A DNA stretch of 64,000 bases from Pseudomonas sp. URMO17WK12:I2 (GTDB lineage: Bacteria; Pseudomonadota; Gammaproteobacteria; Pseudomonadales; Pseudomonadaceae): positions 1 to 64,000 of the forward strand of contig NZ_QKYW01000004.1 in the NCBI RefSeq assembly GCF_003253735.1, given 5' to 3'. Below the pieces are notes generated by a model. The model had not been told where the DNA came from and did not search any database. It worked only from the letters and a program-made list of their open reading frames with translations. Position 1 is the first letter of the stretch. The number at the start of each line of letters is the position of its first letter. Of this stretch, positions 54,951 to 62,508 are shown one piece after another. The position numbers were made by a program, and so were the translations under genes.

Positions 54951-55732
54951 TCGGTTTCCCTCAACACGTAGGTGCCCTGCCCCTGGCGCTCGCGCCACAG
55001 TAACCAGCCCAGGGCGCCAGCCATGCCGAGCAGCAGCAACAAGCCGCCGAAAAACAGGGTACGTGCCCGCGACACGCTCTCGTCGAGCATCCACACGCCG
55101 AGAAAGGAGCTCAGCGGCGGCCGCGCATCGTCACGCAGGTTGCGCGCGGCGGCCTTGATCGCGGTGACCGATACGCCGTCGTAGTTGAGCCCGGAAATAC
55201 TGTTGGCAACCAGGGTCTTGATCTGCGGAATCAACTGGTCGATGTCGGTATCGGCTTCGTAACGAATCAGCACCGATGCCGATGATGGCGAAATCACCCG
55301 CTTGAGCAGGTCGTTGTCGGGCAGCACCACGTGCACCCGCGCCGAGAGCACGCCATCGATCTGCGACACGGTATGCGACAGTTCTTCGCTGAGCGCATAG
55401 ACCATCTGCGCCCGCTCCTGCACTGGCGAGGATACCAGGCCGTTGTTCTTGAACACCTCGCCCATATTGGAAAACTGCTGCTGCGGCAGGCCGGCTTCGT
55501 CGAGCAGGGCGACAGCCTCGGACAGCCGTTCCTGAGGCACGCTGACGGTGATCCGGCCATCCTCCTGCACCTGGCGCTGGGCAGCGATGCCCTCGCGCAG
55601 CAGGGCGGCGACCATGCTGTTGGCTTCACGCTCGCTGAGGTTGCTGTACAGCACCATGCCGTCGCAGGCCTGCAACAACAGCGTCATCAGCAACAGCGCG
55701 AACCACCGCAAAGGATGCCCACGCATGCTCAC
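54947..55732 (-). CDS. sctJ: T3SS inner-membrane ring lipoprotein SctJ (RhcJ/NolT/HrcJ)
   Basis: A 261-aa lipoprotein of the YscJ/FliF family. The signal peptide ends in the lipobox LLLQAC. The ring-building domains contain LYSNLSEREANSMVAALLREGI and SVPQERLSEAVALLDEAGLP, followed by RVHVVLPDND and SASVLIRYEAD. A C-terminal membrane helix (LFFGGLLLLLGMAGALGWLLW) is present. The GTG start at 55732 overlaps the sctI stop, and an ATG two codons in is an alternative. Confidence 0.95.
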   Translation of the reverse strand: MSMRGHPLRWFALLLMTLLLQACDGMVLYSNLSEREANSMVAALLREGIAAQRQVQEDGRITVSVPQERLSEAVALLDEAGLPQQQFSNMGEVFKNNGLVSSPVQERAQMVYALSEELSHTVSQIDGVLSARVHVVLPDNDLLKRVISPSSASVLIRYEADTDIDQLIPQIKTLVANSISGLNYDGVSVTAIKAAARNLRDDARPPLSSFLGVWMLDESVSRARTLFFGGLLLLLGMAGALGWLLWRERQGQGTYVLRETE

Positions 55733-56136
55733 TGGCCCCTTAGCAGGGTGTTGGCGGAGCCGGAAATCTGCGTGGCGCCACGCACCACCATCTGGGTTTC
55801 GATGGAGTAGTCGAAGACCCGGCTGAGTGAGCCGACCAGGCGGTCGATCTGCTGCTCGTTGACCTTGCCCGGCTCGACCCCCGCGCCCTTGTCCACCGGC
55901 GCACTGCTGATGTAAGGCGTGCGCTCCACCGCGGCACTGTCGGAAAAACCCTTGGAGCGGTCGATGAAGCCGTTGAGCCGTTCCATGAGGTTTTCGCCGA
56001 TCTGGTTCGGGCTGGCGCCCTGGGGCATGCCCTTGGCCTGGCTGGCCATATGCTCGAACAGGTTCTGCGATACCTGGGCGACATCCTGCCCGGCGGCCGC
56101 AGGGGTCGCCGTGGCGACTGCTGCACTGACTGTCAT
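55729..56136 (-). CDS. sctI: T3SS inner-rod protein SctI (NolB/HrpB/YscI family)
   Basis: A 135-aa protein with an Ala-rich N-terminus and the C-terminal helix of YscI/HrpB-type rods: VNEQQIDRLVGSLSRVFDYSIETQMV followed by RGATQISGSANTLLRGQ at the very end. It lies directly upstream of sctJ with a 4-base overlap, as in ysc and rhc clusters. The ATG at 56136 is preferred over the TTG two codons upstream because GGGG precedes it at a good distance. Confidence 0.88.
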   Translation of the reverse strand: MTVSAAVATATPAAAGQDVAQVSQNLFEHMASQAKGMPQGASPNQIGENLMERLNGFIDRSKGFSDSAAVERTPYISSAPVDKGAGVEPGKVNEQQIDRLVGSLSRVFDYSIETQMVVRGATQISGSANTLLRGQ

Positions 56137-56151
56137 GGCCAATCCCCGTGG

Positions 56152-56352
56152 TTATTCTTCGTCGTCCGCGGTGGCTTCCTTGAGAATCTCCTGGGCCCGC
56201 GGCATGACGATGAACTGGCCGCCGAGGATGATCGCCTGGGTGATCATGTCGTCGGTCATCGCGTCGCCCTGGGCGTTTTCCAGCGCCTGGTCGAATTCGG
56301 CTTCAGGGGTGTTCTGGGGGCTGGTGTTGCCATCTACCTGGGTGACTGCCAT
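56152..56352 (-). CDS. Small acidic T3SS-operon protein (possible needle or chaperone)
   Basis: A 66-aa acidic protein (MAVTQVDGNTSPQNTP at the start) with a good ribosome site (AGGAGAG). The middle DMITQAIILGGQFIVMP is amphipathic and the end ILKEATADDEE is acidic. It lies between the secretin N-domain gene and sctI, where Ysc clusters carry the needle gene and partners, and rhizobial clusters carry only nolB. I do not recognise the family with confidence. Needle subunit, needle co-chaperone or rod partner are all possible. Confidence 0.7.
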   Translation of the reverse strand: MAVTQVDGNTSPQNTPEAEFDQALENAQGDAMTDDMITQAIILGGQFIVMPRAQEILKEATADDEE

Positions 56353-56376
56353 GGGAGCTCTCCTATCGTCTGAGGT

Positions 56377-57048
56377 TTATTCGTCCGTATCCTTGACCAC
56401 CTGGATGCCGGCACTGCCGCGGAACACCCGCACGCCTCGCTCGCGAACCACTTCTGGCTCGGCGACCACCGGGCTCTGCAGTTGATCGATACGTTGCTGA
56501 ACCAGCGCCATGTAGGGCGGCGGCCCGGAAATCAGCAGGCCGTCACCGTGAAAGCTGCTGCGCAGCGACAGGTGCTGGCCTGCTACACCCAGCTCGTCCA
56601 ACGCGGTCTGCAACTCGTCGAGCTGAAAGCCGCTGGGTTCGAACTGGCGAATCTCGATTTCTTCCTCACTGTTCACATGCAGCATGTTGCCGTCGAAGAA
56701 CCAGGTCAGGCCGCCGTTACCGCACAAGGCGTCGAGAAACTCGCCGGCGCTGGCCGCACGCAGGTTGCTCTGGGCGCGGCCCTTGACCCGGCTGGAAATC
56801 GCCATCGGCAGGCCGAGGTTGCGCCCGAAGGCTTCCAGGGTGCTGCGCAGGTCCTGGTTGATCACCACATAGTCGTAGGGCTGATCGAACCAGGGCGGCG
56901 TGACTTCGCCGCGGGCCGTGCCCACACTGCCAGCCAGCAACAGCAGGGCCAGCGCCAGGCAACGCCCGACGGAGCCACTATCGGCGCAGGCAGGTCGATG
57001 AAACAACCGCCGCCCGGCAACAATCACAAGATTTCGCAGCCGCTTCAC
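56377..57048 (-). CDS. T3SS secretin N-domain protein SctC1 (RhcC1-like, half of a split secretin)
   Basis: A 223-aa exported protein with a hydrophobic signal (LALALLLLAGSVGTARG) and the N0/N1-type secretin domains: WFDQPYDYVVINQDLRSTLEAFGRNLGLP, AASAGEFLDALCGNGGLTWFFDGNMLHV, then LSLRSSFHGDGLLISGPPPYMALV. It stops without the secretin channel domain, which is encoded separately at 58331-59608, as in rhizobia (RhcC1/RhcC2). The start GTG at 57048 is preceded by AGGGGG. It heads the operon running to sctU and is divergent from the TadD-like gene. Confidence 0.85.
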   Translation of the reverse strand: MKRLRNLVIVAGRRLFHRPACADSGSVGRCLALALLLLAGSVGTARGEVTPPWFDQPYDYVVINQDLRSTLEAFGRNLGLPMAISSRVKGRAQSNLRAASAGEFLDALCGNGGLTWFFDGNMLHVNSEEEIEIRQFEPSGFQLDELQTALDELGVAGQHLSLRSSFHGDGLLISGPPPYMALVQQRIDQLQSPVVAEPEVVRERGVRVFRGSAGIQVVKDTDE

Positions 57049-57114
57049 AGATCCCCCTGAAGCTGGCTCTATAGAATGCCGTGCACGTGCCGAACCAACC
57101 CAGGAGCACCGCCC

Positions 57115-57918
57115 TTGCCGTCGATTTCCACCCGCTGCATCCTGCTTGCCTGCCTCGCTCTGCTGGGCGCCTGCAGTAACCACTCGCCGAGCACGCCCGC
57201 AGCAGACGGCGATGAGGCCTACCAGCGGCTGATGAAACTGGCCGGCGATGTCGAATCGCGCGGTGACCGCGGCACCGCCGCGACGCTCTACCAGAGGGCT
57301 GCGGAACAACCGGGGGCGGGCTTCGAGGCCTGGCAGCGGCTGGGCCATGCGCGGCTGGAGAGCGGCAACATCCAGGGCGCCGAGGCGGCCTACCAGAAGG
57401 CCGTCGCGCTGGAGCCGGACAACCCACTGGGCCTGCTCGGCCTGGGCACCGCGCAGCTGCGCCTGGGCTACCCGGAGCGCGCCCAGCCGCTGCTGGAAAG
57501 TGCCGCCCGGCAATTGCCCAACGATGCCCAGGCCTTTGCTCGCCTGGGCGCCGCCGAGGCGCAGCTGGGCAATGTCACGGCCATGCAGAACGCCTTCGCC
57601 ACGGCACGCCGGCTGGCCCCCAACGACCTCGATGCGCGCAGCAACCTGGCCCTGGCCTATGCGCTCAACGGCGACACCGGCAATGCCCTGCGCGAGATCG
57701 CCGGCATCGACCGTGCGCCCACCGCGCAGTTGCGCCATCAACGCAACGCGCTGCTGGTTCAGGTACTGGCGGGCACGCAGGGCAAACCGGCCAGCGTGCA
57801 GCTCGACGACACCAGCGCCACCCAGCGCCAGGCGCTGATCGCCGAGGCGCAGCGTATCGCGGCCATCGGCGACCCCGCCGAACGTGCCAGGGCTCTGGGG
57901 CTGAGCGCCGGGCGCTAA
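57115..57918 (+). CDS. TadD-like TPR lipoprotein
   Basis: A 267-aa lipoprotein: signal peptide ILLACLALLGAC with a lipobox, then four or five TPR units (GTAATLYQRAAEQPGAGFEAW; GNIQGAEAAYQKAVALEPDNP; LGYPERAQPLLESAARQLPND; GNVTAMQNAFATARRLAPNDLDARSN). Start is TTG at 57115, eight bases after AGGAG; earlier in-frame ATGs lack a signal. TadD proteins act as pilotins for Tad secretins. The only plus-strand gene within the T3SS block, it ends 2 bases from the convergent CpaD-like gene. Rhizobial T3SS loci carry a comparable TPR gene (y4yS). Confidence 0.85.
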   Translation: MPSISTRCILLACLALLGACSNHSPSTPAADGDEAYQRLMKLAGDVESRGDRGTAATLYQRAAEQPGAGFEAWQRLGHARLESGNIQGAEAAYQKAVALEPDNPLGLLGLGTAQLRLGYPERAQPLLESAARQLPNDAQAFARLGAAEAQLGNVTAMQNAFATARRLAPNDLDARSNLALAYALNGDTGNALREIAGIDRAPTAQLRHQRNALLVQVLAGTQGKPASVQLDDTSATQRQALIAEAQRIAAIGDPAERARALGLSAGR

Positions 57919-57920
57919 GC

Positions 57921-58316
57921 TCATTGCCCACCCCCGGTATCGCTCTGCGCTGCCTGCTCCTGACGACGGCGGCGCTTCTCGTCGGTCTCGAAACCCTCCA
58001 GGTACGACTGCGCCGCGCGGCCCACCGGCGCGGCCAGGGTCGGCCCGGTCTGCCGGCCACGCAGCAGGTCACCACGGCGCTCGACCATCTGCAGCAGATT
58101 GGCGTTGTTGGCGCAGCCAGGCGGCAGAGGTAGTAGCTCGCCCTCGTCGACTGGCTGGCCCTCATCCGTGACGCGACGGCAGGCATCCGGCACCAGCAAC
58201 GTCTGGCCATTGCCGTCGACGATGGTCTGGTAACCGGGGGAATAGTCTGGCGCCTGCAGCTCGGTCTGGCAGGCGCCCAGCAGCAGGCAGGTGGACAACA
58301 GGCCCAGACGGGTCAT
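57921..58316 (-). CDS. CpaD/RcpB-like lipoprotein in the T3SS operon
   Basis: A 131-aa lipoprotein with signal TRLGLLSTCLLLGAC and lipobox LGAC. The segment LPPGCANNANLLQMVERRGDLLRGR matches the characteristic GCAxxxNLxxMVxxxxDLxxGR pattern of Tad-pilus CpaD proteins, which accompany the secretin in the outer membrane. The ATG at 58316 has GGGAG upstream; an ATG at 58334 that overlaps the secretin stop is an alternative. The gene follows the secretin gene as cpaD follows cpaC in Tad loci. Confidence 0.8.
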   Translation of the reverse strand: MTRLGLLSTCLLLGACQTELQAPDYSPGYQTIVDGNGQTLLVPDACRRVTDEGQPVDEGELLPLPPGCANNANLLQMVERRGDLLRGRQTGPTLAAPVGRAAQSYLEGFETDEKRRRRQEQAAQSDTGGGQ

Positions 58317-58330
58317 CACGGCACTCCCGT

Positions 58331-59608
58331 TCATTGCAGGTGGAACCCGAAGGAGCTGCTACGCGCCGGGCCATCGGCACGGGCGCCGAGGCTTTTGTCG
58401 AGTGGCGTGAGCATGGCCTGGGTCTGCACCGGCTCGACCAGATAGGGGGTGATGAGGATCACCAGTTCGGTCTCGTTCTGCTGAAAGCGCTTGGACCGGA
58501 ACAGGTTGCCGAGCACTGGCATGTCGCCCAGCAGCGGGACCTTTTCCAGATCCCGTGAATTCTCCCGCTGGAACAGGCCGGCAATCGCAAAGGTCTGCCC
58601 ACTGCCAACCTCGACGCGGGTGTCGGCGCGGCGCACGCGGAACGACGGCACGCGGAACCCGGAGACTTCCAGGGTGCTGCCGCCCATCAGGCTGCTGACT
58701 TCCGGACGCACCTGCAGGCCGATGCGCTCACCCGGCAACACGGTGGGGCTGAACAGCAGCGACACCCCGTAGGATTTGTATTCGACGCCCACCAGGTCGC
58801 TGTTTACCGGCACCGGCACCGGCACTTCGCCGCCCGCCAGGAAGCTCGCCGTCTCACCGGTCATGGCGGTGATGTTCGGCTCGGCGAGGATCTCCAGCAC
58901 GCCATTGCTCTGCAGCGCCTCGAGCACGCTGTCGATATTGAAGTTGCCGCTGTCCAGGCCCACGCCGATCAGGTTGGAGCCGCCGGCTGCGGCCTCCGCC
59001 GCCAGGTTGCCGCCGGTGAGCAGGCCGAACGAGAAGGTGCCGTTGTTGAACAGCGCATTCCAGCTGACCCCGTAGCGCAGCAGCTCCTCGCGAGACACCT
59101 CGGCGAAACGCACCCGAATGTTCACCTGGGCAGAGCCCGCGTACGTCGCGGTGTTCACCGCGCCCTGCCAGTCCTGCCCGGTAGGGTCGAGCAAGGCATT
59201 GAGGTCCAGCGCCTCGGCCACGTTGCTGACCTGGCCACGGGCCGCCAGGCGGTTACCTACGCCCTGAACCTCGGCGCCGCTCTGCGGATGGCGGCTGCGC
59301 AGCGCACTGGTGATCGGCCGGCCGTTGCTGCCGACGCTGATCTGCAGCGAGGCGATTTCCCGCTCGTCACTGCCCAGCGCCACCAGGGTGGTGTGGCCGG
59401 GGCGCTTGCCGAACAGGTAGATCACCCCGGGCGACACCACCTGCAGGTCGGCGACACCAGGCTCGGCGATCATCACCGCATCCACCGGGTCGCTGAAGCG
59501 CATGATCCGCCCCTCGCCGGTGCCCAGGGTGATATCGCCCCCCAGCGGTGACTGGGCCATGGCCAGCAGCGGCAGGCAGCACAGCGTCAACACCAGCAGG
59601 CGCATCAT
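58331..59608 (-). CDS. T3SS secretin channel protein SctC2 (RhcC2/CpaC type)
   Basis: A 425-aa outer-membrane secretin. After a signal peptide (MMRLLVLTLCCLPLLAMAQ) comes a pilus-assembly N-terminal domain as in CpaC/RcpA (SDPVDAVMIAEPGVADLQVVSPGVIYLFGKRPGHTTLVAL). The secretin domain follows, with VLEILAEPNITAMTGETASFLAGGEVPVPVP, and ends KVPLLGDMPVLGNLFRSKRFQQNETELVILITPYLV. It lacks the N0-N3 arrangement of Ysc-type SctC, consistent with a Tad-derived, split rhizobial-type secretin. It overlaps sctV by 4 bases, so it belongs to the T3SS operon. Confidence 0.9.
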   Translation of the reverse strand: MMRLLVLTLCCLPLLAMAQSPLGGDITLGTGEGRIMRFSDPVDAVMIAEPGVADLQVVSPGVIYLFGKRPGHTTLVALGSDEREIASLQISVGSNGRPITSALRSRHPQSGAEVQGVGNRLAARGQVSNVAEALDLNALLDPTGQDWQGAVNTATYAGSAQVNIRVRFAEVSREELLRYGVSWNALFNNGTFSFGLLTGGNLAAEAAAGGSNLIGVGLDSGNFNIDSVLEALQSNGVLEILAEPNITAMTGETASFLAGGEVPVPVPVNSDLVGVEYKSYGVSLLFSPTVLPGERIGLQVRPEVSSLMGGSTLEVSGFRVPSFRVRRADTRVEVGSGQTFAIAGLFQRENSRDLEKVPLLGDMPVLGNLFRSKRFQQNETELVILITPYLVEPVQTQAMLTPLDKSLGARADGPARSSSFGFHLQ

Positions 59609-61743
59609 GTCGCACCTGCCAGCGCGGGAGCGGGTTGGCTCTTTTCCGCCCGCGCAGTACTCGGCGCGCCGATCACCTTGATCGCCTGCAGGCTGTATTC
59701 CGGGGCCAGTTCGGTAAAGGACAGCACGGCCATCTCCAGTTCGTCACGAATGCACAGGCGCAGGATCCGGCGGCGTAGCTCCGGGTGCACCACCAGGGTC
59801 GGTTTGACCCGTTCGGGCAACTGCGCGCATTCCTGGCGCAGCGCCTTGAGCAGGCCACGGGTGGCTTCCCGGGCGCGGATCTCGCCGCGTCCGGTATCCT
59901 GCTGACGCGCCGCTTCCAGCAGCTGCGCCTCCAGGGCCGAGCCCAGTACGAAGGCTGCGATCACCCGCTGCGCATCGGCATGCTGGTGGCTGATCTGCCG
60001 CGCCAGGGCGCTGCGCAGGTGGTCGGCGAAGCGCCCGACATCACCCTCGCGGCCGCCCCACTCGACCATCGCCTCGAGCAGCGCCCGGCGGTTGCGGATC
60101 GACACACCCTCGGCGACCAGACGCCTCAGGGCGTCGGCGATGCGCTGCAGGGGTACGGCCCGTAGCGCCTCCTTGACCAGTTCGCCATGGCTTTCCTCCA
60201 GGTGCGCCAGCAACTGGCGGGTTTCCTGGATACCGAGAAAGTCGCCGGCATAACGGCGCAACACCCGCGCCAGCACATCGCGCAGGATTTCATCGGGGCG
60301 CAGGTAGACGATCCCCGCATCGCTCAGCTCGGCCTGGTGCTCGCTGGCGATCCACAGGCCGGGGCGGCTGCCCAGGGGGGATGCACCTTCCTCGCCAGTG
60401 ATATCGAGCAGTTGCAGGTGCACGGGGTCGTCCTTGAGCAGCACCTGAGCAGGGTTCAGCTCGCCCTGATCCACCGGCACGCCTTCCAGCTCGACACGAT
60501 AGACACCGGTCGAGCCGGCCATGTCGACGACCACCGACGGCATCGGAAACTCGATGCCCAGCTCGTTGTGCAGGTCGTGGCAGAGCACTTCGAGGCGCTG
60601 CTTGAAGGGTTGCAGCGGCACCGCTTCGGCCAGCCCCGGGCCGATCGACAGCAGTACCCGGGTGTCCGCGGCAGCGGCCGGGGCGTCCTCCTGCTGCTGC
60701 GGCTCGGGGTCGACGGCGGCCTCCTCGACCACCTCGGTAGCCGCGATCTCGGCTTGCGCCTCGCGCTGCTGGCGGCGCCGCAGCATCCAGGCGCACAGCC
60801 CCAGCACCGCCGACAGGCCGAGAAACACCGGTGCGGGGAAACCGGGGATGAACGCCACGGCGGCAAGAATCAGCGCGGTCAGCGTCAGGGCACGCTGGCT
60901 GTTGCCCATCTGGCGGATGATCTCGGTGCCCAGGTCGGCCTGCTCGGCCTCGTTGTTGACCCGGGTCACCACGGTGCCGGCGGCCACCGCGATCAGCAGC
61001 GCCGGGATCTGCGCGATCAACCCGTCACCGACGGTGAGCAGCGAGTAGGTGTGCCCGGCCTCGGCGAACGACATGCCACGCGACAGCATGCCGATCAGCA
61101 GGCCGCCGATCAGGTTGACGAAAAGAATCACCAGACCGGCGATGGCATCGCCCTTGACGAACTTCATCGAGCCGTCCATCGCGCCGAACAGCTGGCTCTC
61201 GCGCTGCAGGTCGGAGCGCCTGCGCCGCGCCTCGTTGCTGTCGATGTCACCATTGCGCAGGTCGTTGTCGATGCTCATCTGCTTGCCGGGCATGGCGTCC
61301 AGGCTGAAACGCGCCGCCACCTCGGCCACCCGCTCGGCGCCCTTGGTGATGACCACGAATTGGGCCACGGTGATGATCAGGAAGATCACCAGGCCGACCA
61401 CCACCTCGCCGGCGATGACGAATTTGCCGAAGGCCTCGATGATATGCCCCGCATCGCCGTGCAGCAGGATCAGCCGTGTGGTGCTGATCGACAGGGCCAG
61501 GCGGAACAGCGTGCTGAGCAGGATCAACGCTGGCAGCGCGGACAACTCCAGCGGCTTGCGAATGTAGAAGGCGACGATCAGCACCAGGATGCTCAGGGCG
61601 ATGCTGATGCCGATCAGGGTGTCGACCAGATAGGTCGGCAGCGGGATGATCATCATCACGATGGCCATCATCATGAAGGCGACGATCACCACCTCGGTAC
61701 GTTGCGCTGCCATGCCCGCCAGGGCACTCAGGCGCGCCATCAT
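59605..61743 (-). CDS. sctV: T3SS export-gate protein SctV (RhcV/HrcV/LcrD)
   Basis: A 712-aa FlhA/LcrD-family protein that forms the nonameric export gate. The N-terminal half has seven or eight membrane helices and the FHIPEP signature (RFSLDAMPGKQMSIDNDLRNGDID, about residue 145). The cytoplasmic half contains LLDITGEEGASPLGSRPGLWIA and the C-terminal TLVVHPELRRRILRLCIRDELE. The ATG at 61743 overlaps the stop of the sctY gene (ATGA). The region is complete and typical in length. Confidence 0.97.
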   Translation of the reverse strand: MMARLSALAGMAAQRTEVVIVAFMMMAIVMMIIPLPTYLVDTLIGISIALSILVLIVAFYIRKPLELSALPALILLSTLFRLALSISTTRLILLHGDAGHIIEAFGKFVIAGEVVVGLVIFLIITVAQFVVITKGAERVAEVAARFSLDAMPGKQMSIDNDLRNGDIDSNEARRRRSDLQRESQLFGAMDGSMKFVKGDAIAGLVILFVNLIGGLLIGMLSRGMSFAEAGHTYSLLTVGDGLIAQIPALLIAVAAGTVVTRVNNEAEQADLGTEIIRQMGNSQRALTLTALILAAVAFIPGFPAPVFLGLSAVLGLCAWMLRRRQQREAQAEIAATEVVEEAAVDPEPQQQEDAPAAAADTRVLLSIGPGLAEAVPLQPFKQRLEVLCHDLHNELGIEFPMPSVVVDMAGSTGVYRVELEGVPVDQGELNPAQVLLKDDPVHLQLLDITGEEGASPLGSRPGLWIASEHQAELSDAGIVYLRPDEILRDVLARVLRRYAGDFLGIQETRQLLAHLEESHGELVKEALRAVPLQRIADALRRLVAEGVSIRNRRALLEAMVEWGGREGDVGRFADHLRSALARQISHQHADAQRVIAAFVLGSALEAQLLEAARQQDTGRGEIRAREATRGLLKALRQECAQLPERVKPTLVVHPELRRRILRLCIRDELEMAVLSFTELAPEYSLQAIKVIGAPSTARAEKSQPAPALAGAT

Positions 61744-62081
61744 GCTGCACCCTCCTGGCGCAGCGCTCGGTAGCGGGCAAAGCAGGCGCGCGCCTCGCCG
61801 TGCTGGCCGGCGCTCCACAGCGCCCGGCTGCGCAGCAGCAGCCAAGCCGCCGACTCGCCCTGCAAGCCGTGCAGACGATCCAGGGTCTGCAAGGCCCGCT
61901 GTCCATCGCCATTGGCGGTAAAGGCCGCCGCCAGGCGCGCCAGCAACCGCTGATCATCGGGATTGAGCTGCACGGCCAGCAACAGCAGCACCAGTGCACG
62001 CGGCCCCTGGCCAACCCGCAGATAGAGATCGCCCAGGCCCTGGAGCAACTTGGCGGCATCGTGGTCGTCGCGCAGCATCAT
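61740..62081 (-). CDS. YscY-like TPR protein (SctY)
   Basis: A 113-aa three-TPR protein: LLQGLGDLYLRVGQGPRALVLLLLAVQLNPDDQRLLARLAAAF, GDGQRALQTLDRL, then LLLRSRALWSAGQHGEARACFARY. Size, TPR layout and position directly before sctV correspond to YscY, the partner of YscX that docks on SctV. Overlaps both neighbours by 4 bases. A class II-like T3SS chaperone is the alternative reading. Confidence 0.72.
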   Translation of the reverse strand: MMLRDDHDAAKLLQGLGDLYLRVGQGPRALVLLLLAVQLNPDDQRLLARLAAAFTANGDGQRALQTLDRLHGLQGESAAWLLLRSRALWSAGQHGEARACFARYRALRQEGAA

Positions 62082-62449
62082 GGCTCCACCTCGGTTTCGA
62101 CGCGCTGGCGATCCAGTGCCTGGCGGGTATCAAGTTCCTCGCGCACCAGGCTCATGGCCAGGGCCCGGGTTTCACCGTCGAGCGGCAGCGACGGCAGGAT
62201 GCGCTCGAGGATGTCTTCGAGAATTTCCGCCGGGCGCGAGCCTGCAAACACCCCGGGCTCGACGCCTGCGGCCAGCTCCAGGGCGTGCAGATCGTCCTGC
62301 ACCGTTGGCAATGGCAGTGTGCGCGGCAGGCTGGGCTGGCGAACGGCGGGTGGCACGGTGGGCGAAGCAGGGAACAGCTCACTCGGACGAGTGCGCACAT
62401 CGGCGGCGGCATCCGACAGCGCCAGCGGGGCGCGTGAATCGATCTTCAT
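62078..62449 (-). CDS. Possible YscX-like early T3SS substrate (SctX)
   Basis: A 123-aa protein with a Pro/Ala-rich, probably unfolded N-terminus (SRAPLALSDAAADVRTRPSELF) and a helical C-terminal third (AEILEDILERILPSLPLDGETRALAMSLVREEL). YscX has the same size (122 aa), a similar flexible N-terminus and helical end, and the same X-Y-V gene order. I assign it from position and architecture, because sequence identity is not evident by eye. Overlaps the sctY gene by 4 bases. Confidence 0.55.
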   Translation of the reverse strand: MKIDSRAPLALSDAAADVRTRPSELFPASPTVPPAVRQPSLPRTLPLPTVQDDLHALELAAGVEPGVFAGSRPAEILEDILERILPSLPLDGETRALAMSLVREELDTRQALDRQRVETEVEP

Positions 62450-62508
62450 GCTGAGGGTGTGCTCCTATTCCAGCACGCGCCGCATTGCCGCGGTACGAGG
62501 ATCACACC

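Noticed and set aside
54951..55094. Longer SctK start inside sctJ
   Set aside because: The in-frame extension would overlap sctJ by 148 bases and adds basic residues not expected in the family. The GTG at 54950 gives the usual coupled overlap.
57115..59608. A separate Tad pilus locus
   Set aside because: No TadA ATPase, TadB/TadC, prepilin or prepilin peptidase is present, and the secretin overlaps sctV. The Tad-like proteins therefore appear to serve the T3SS.
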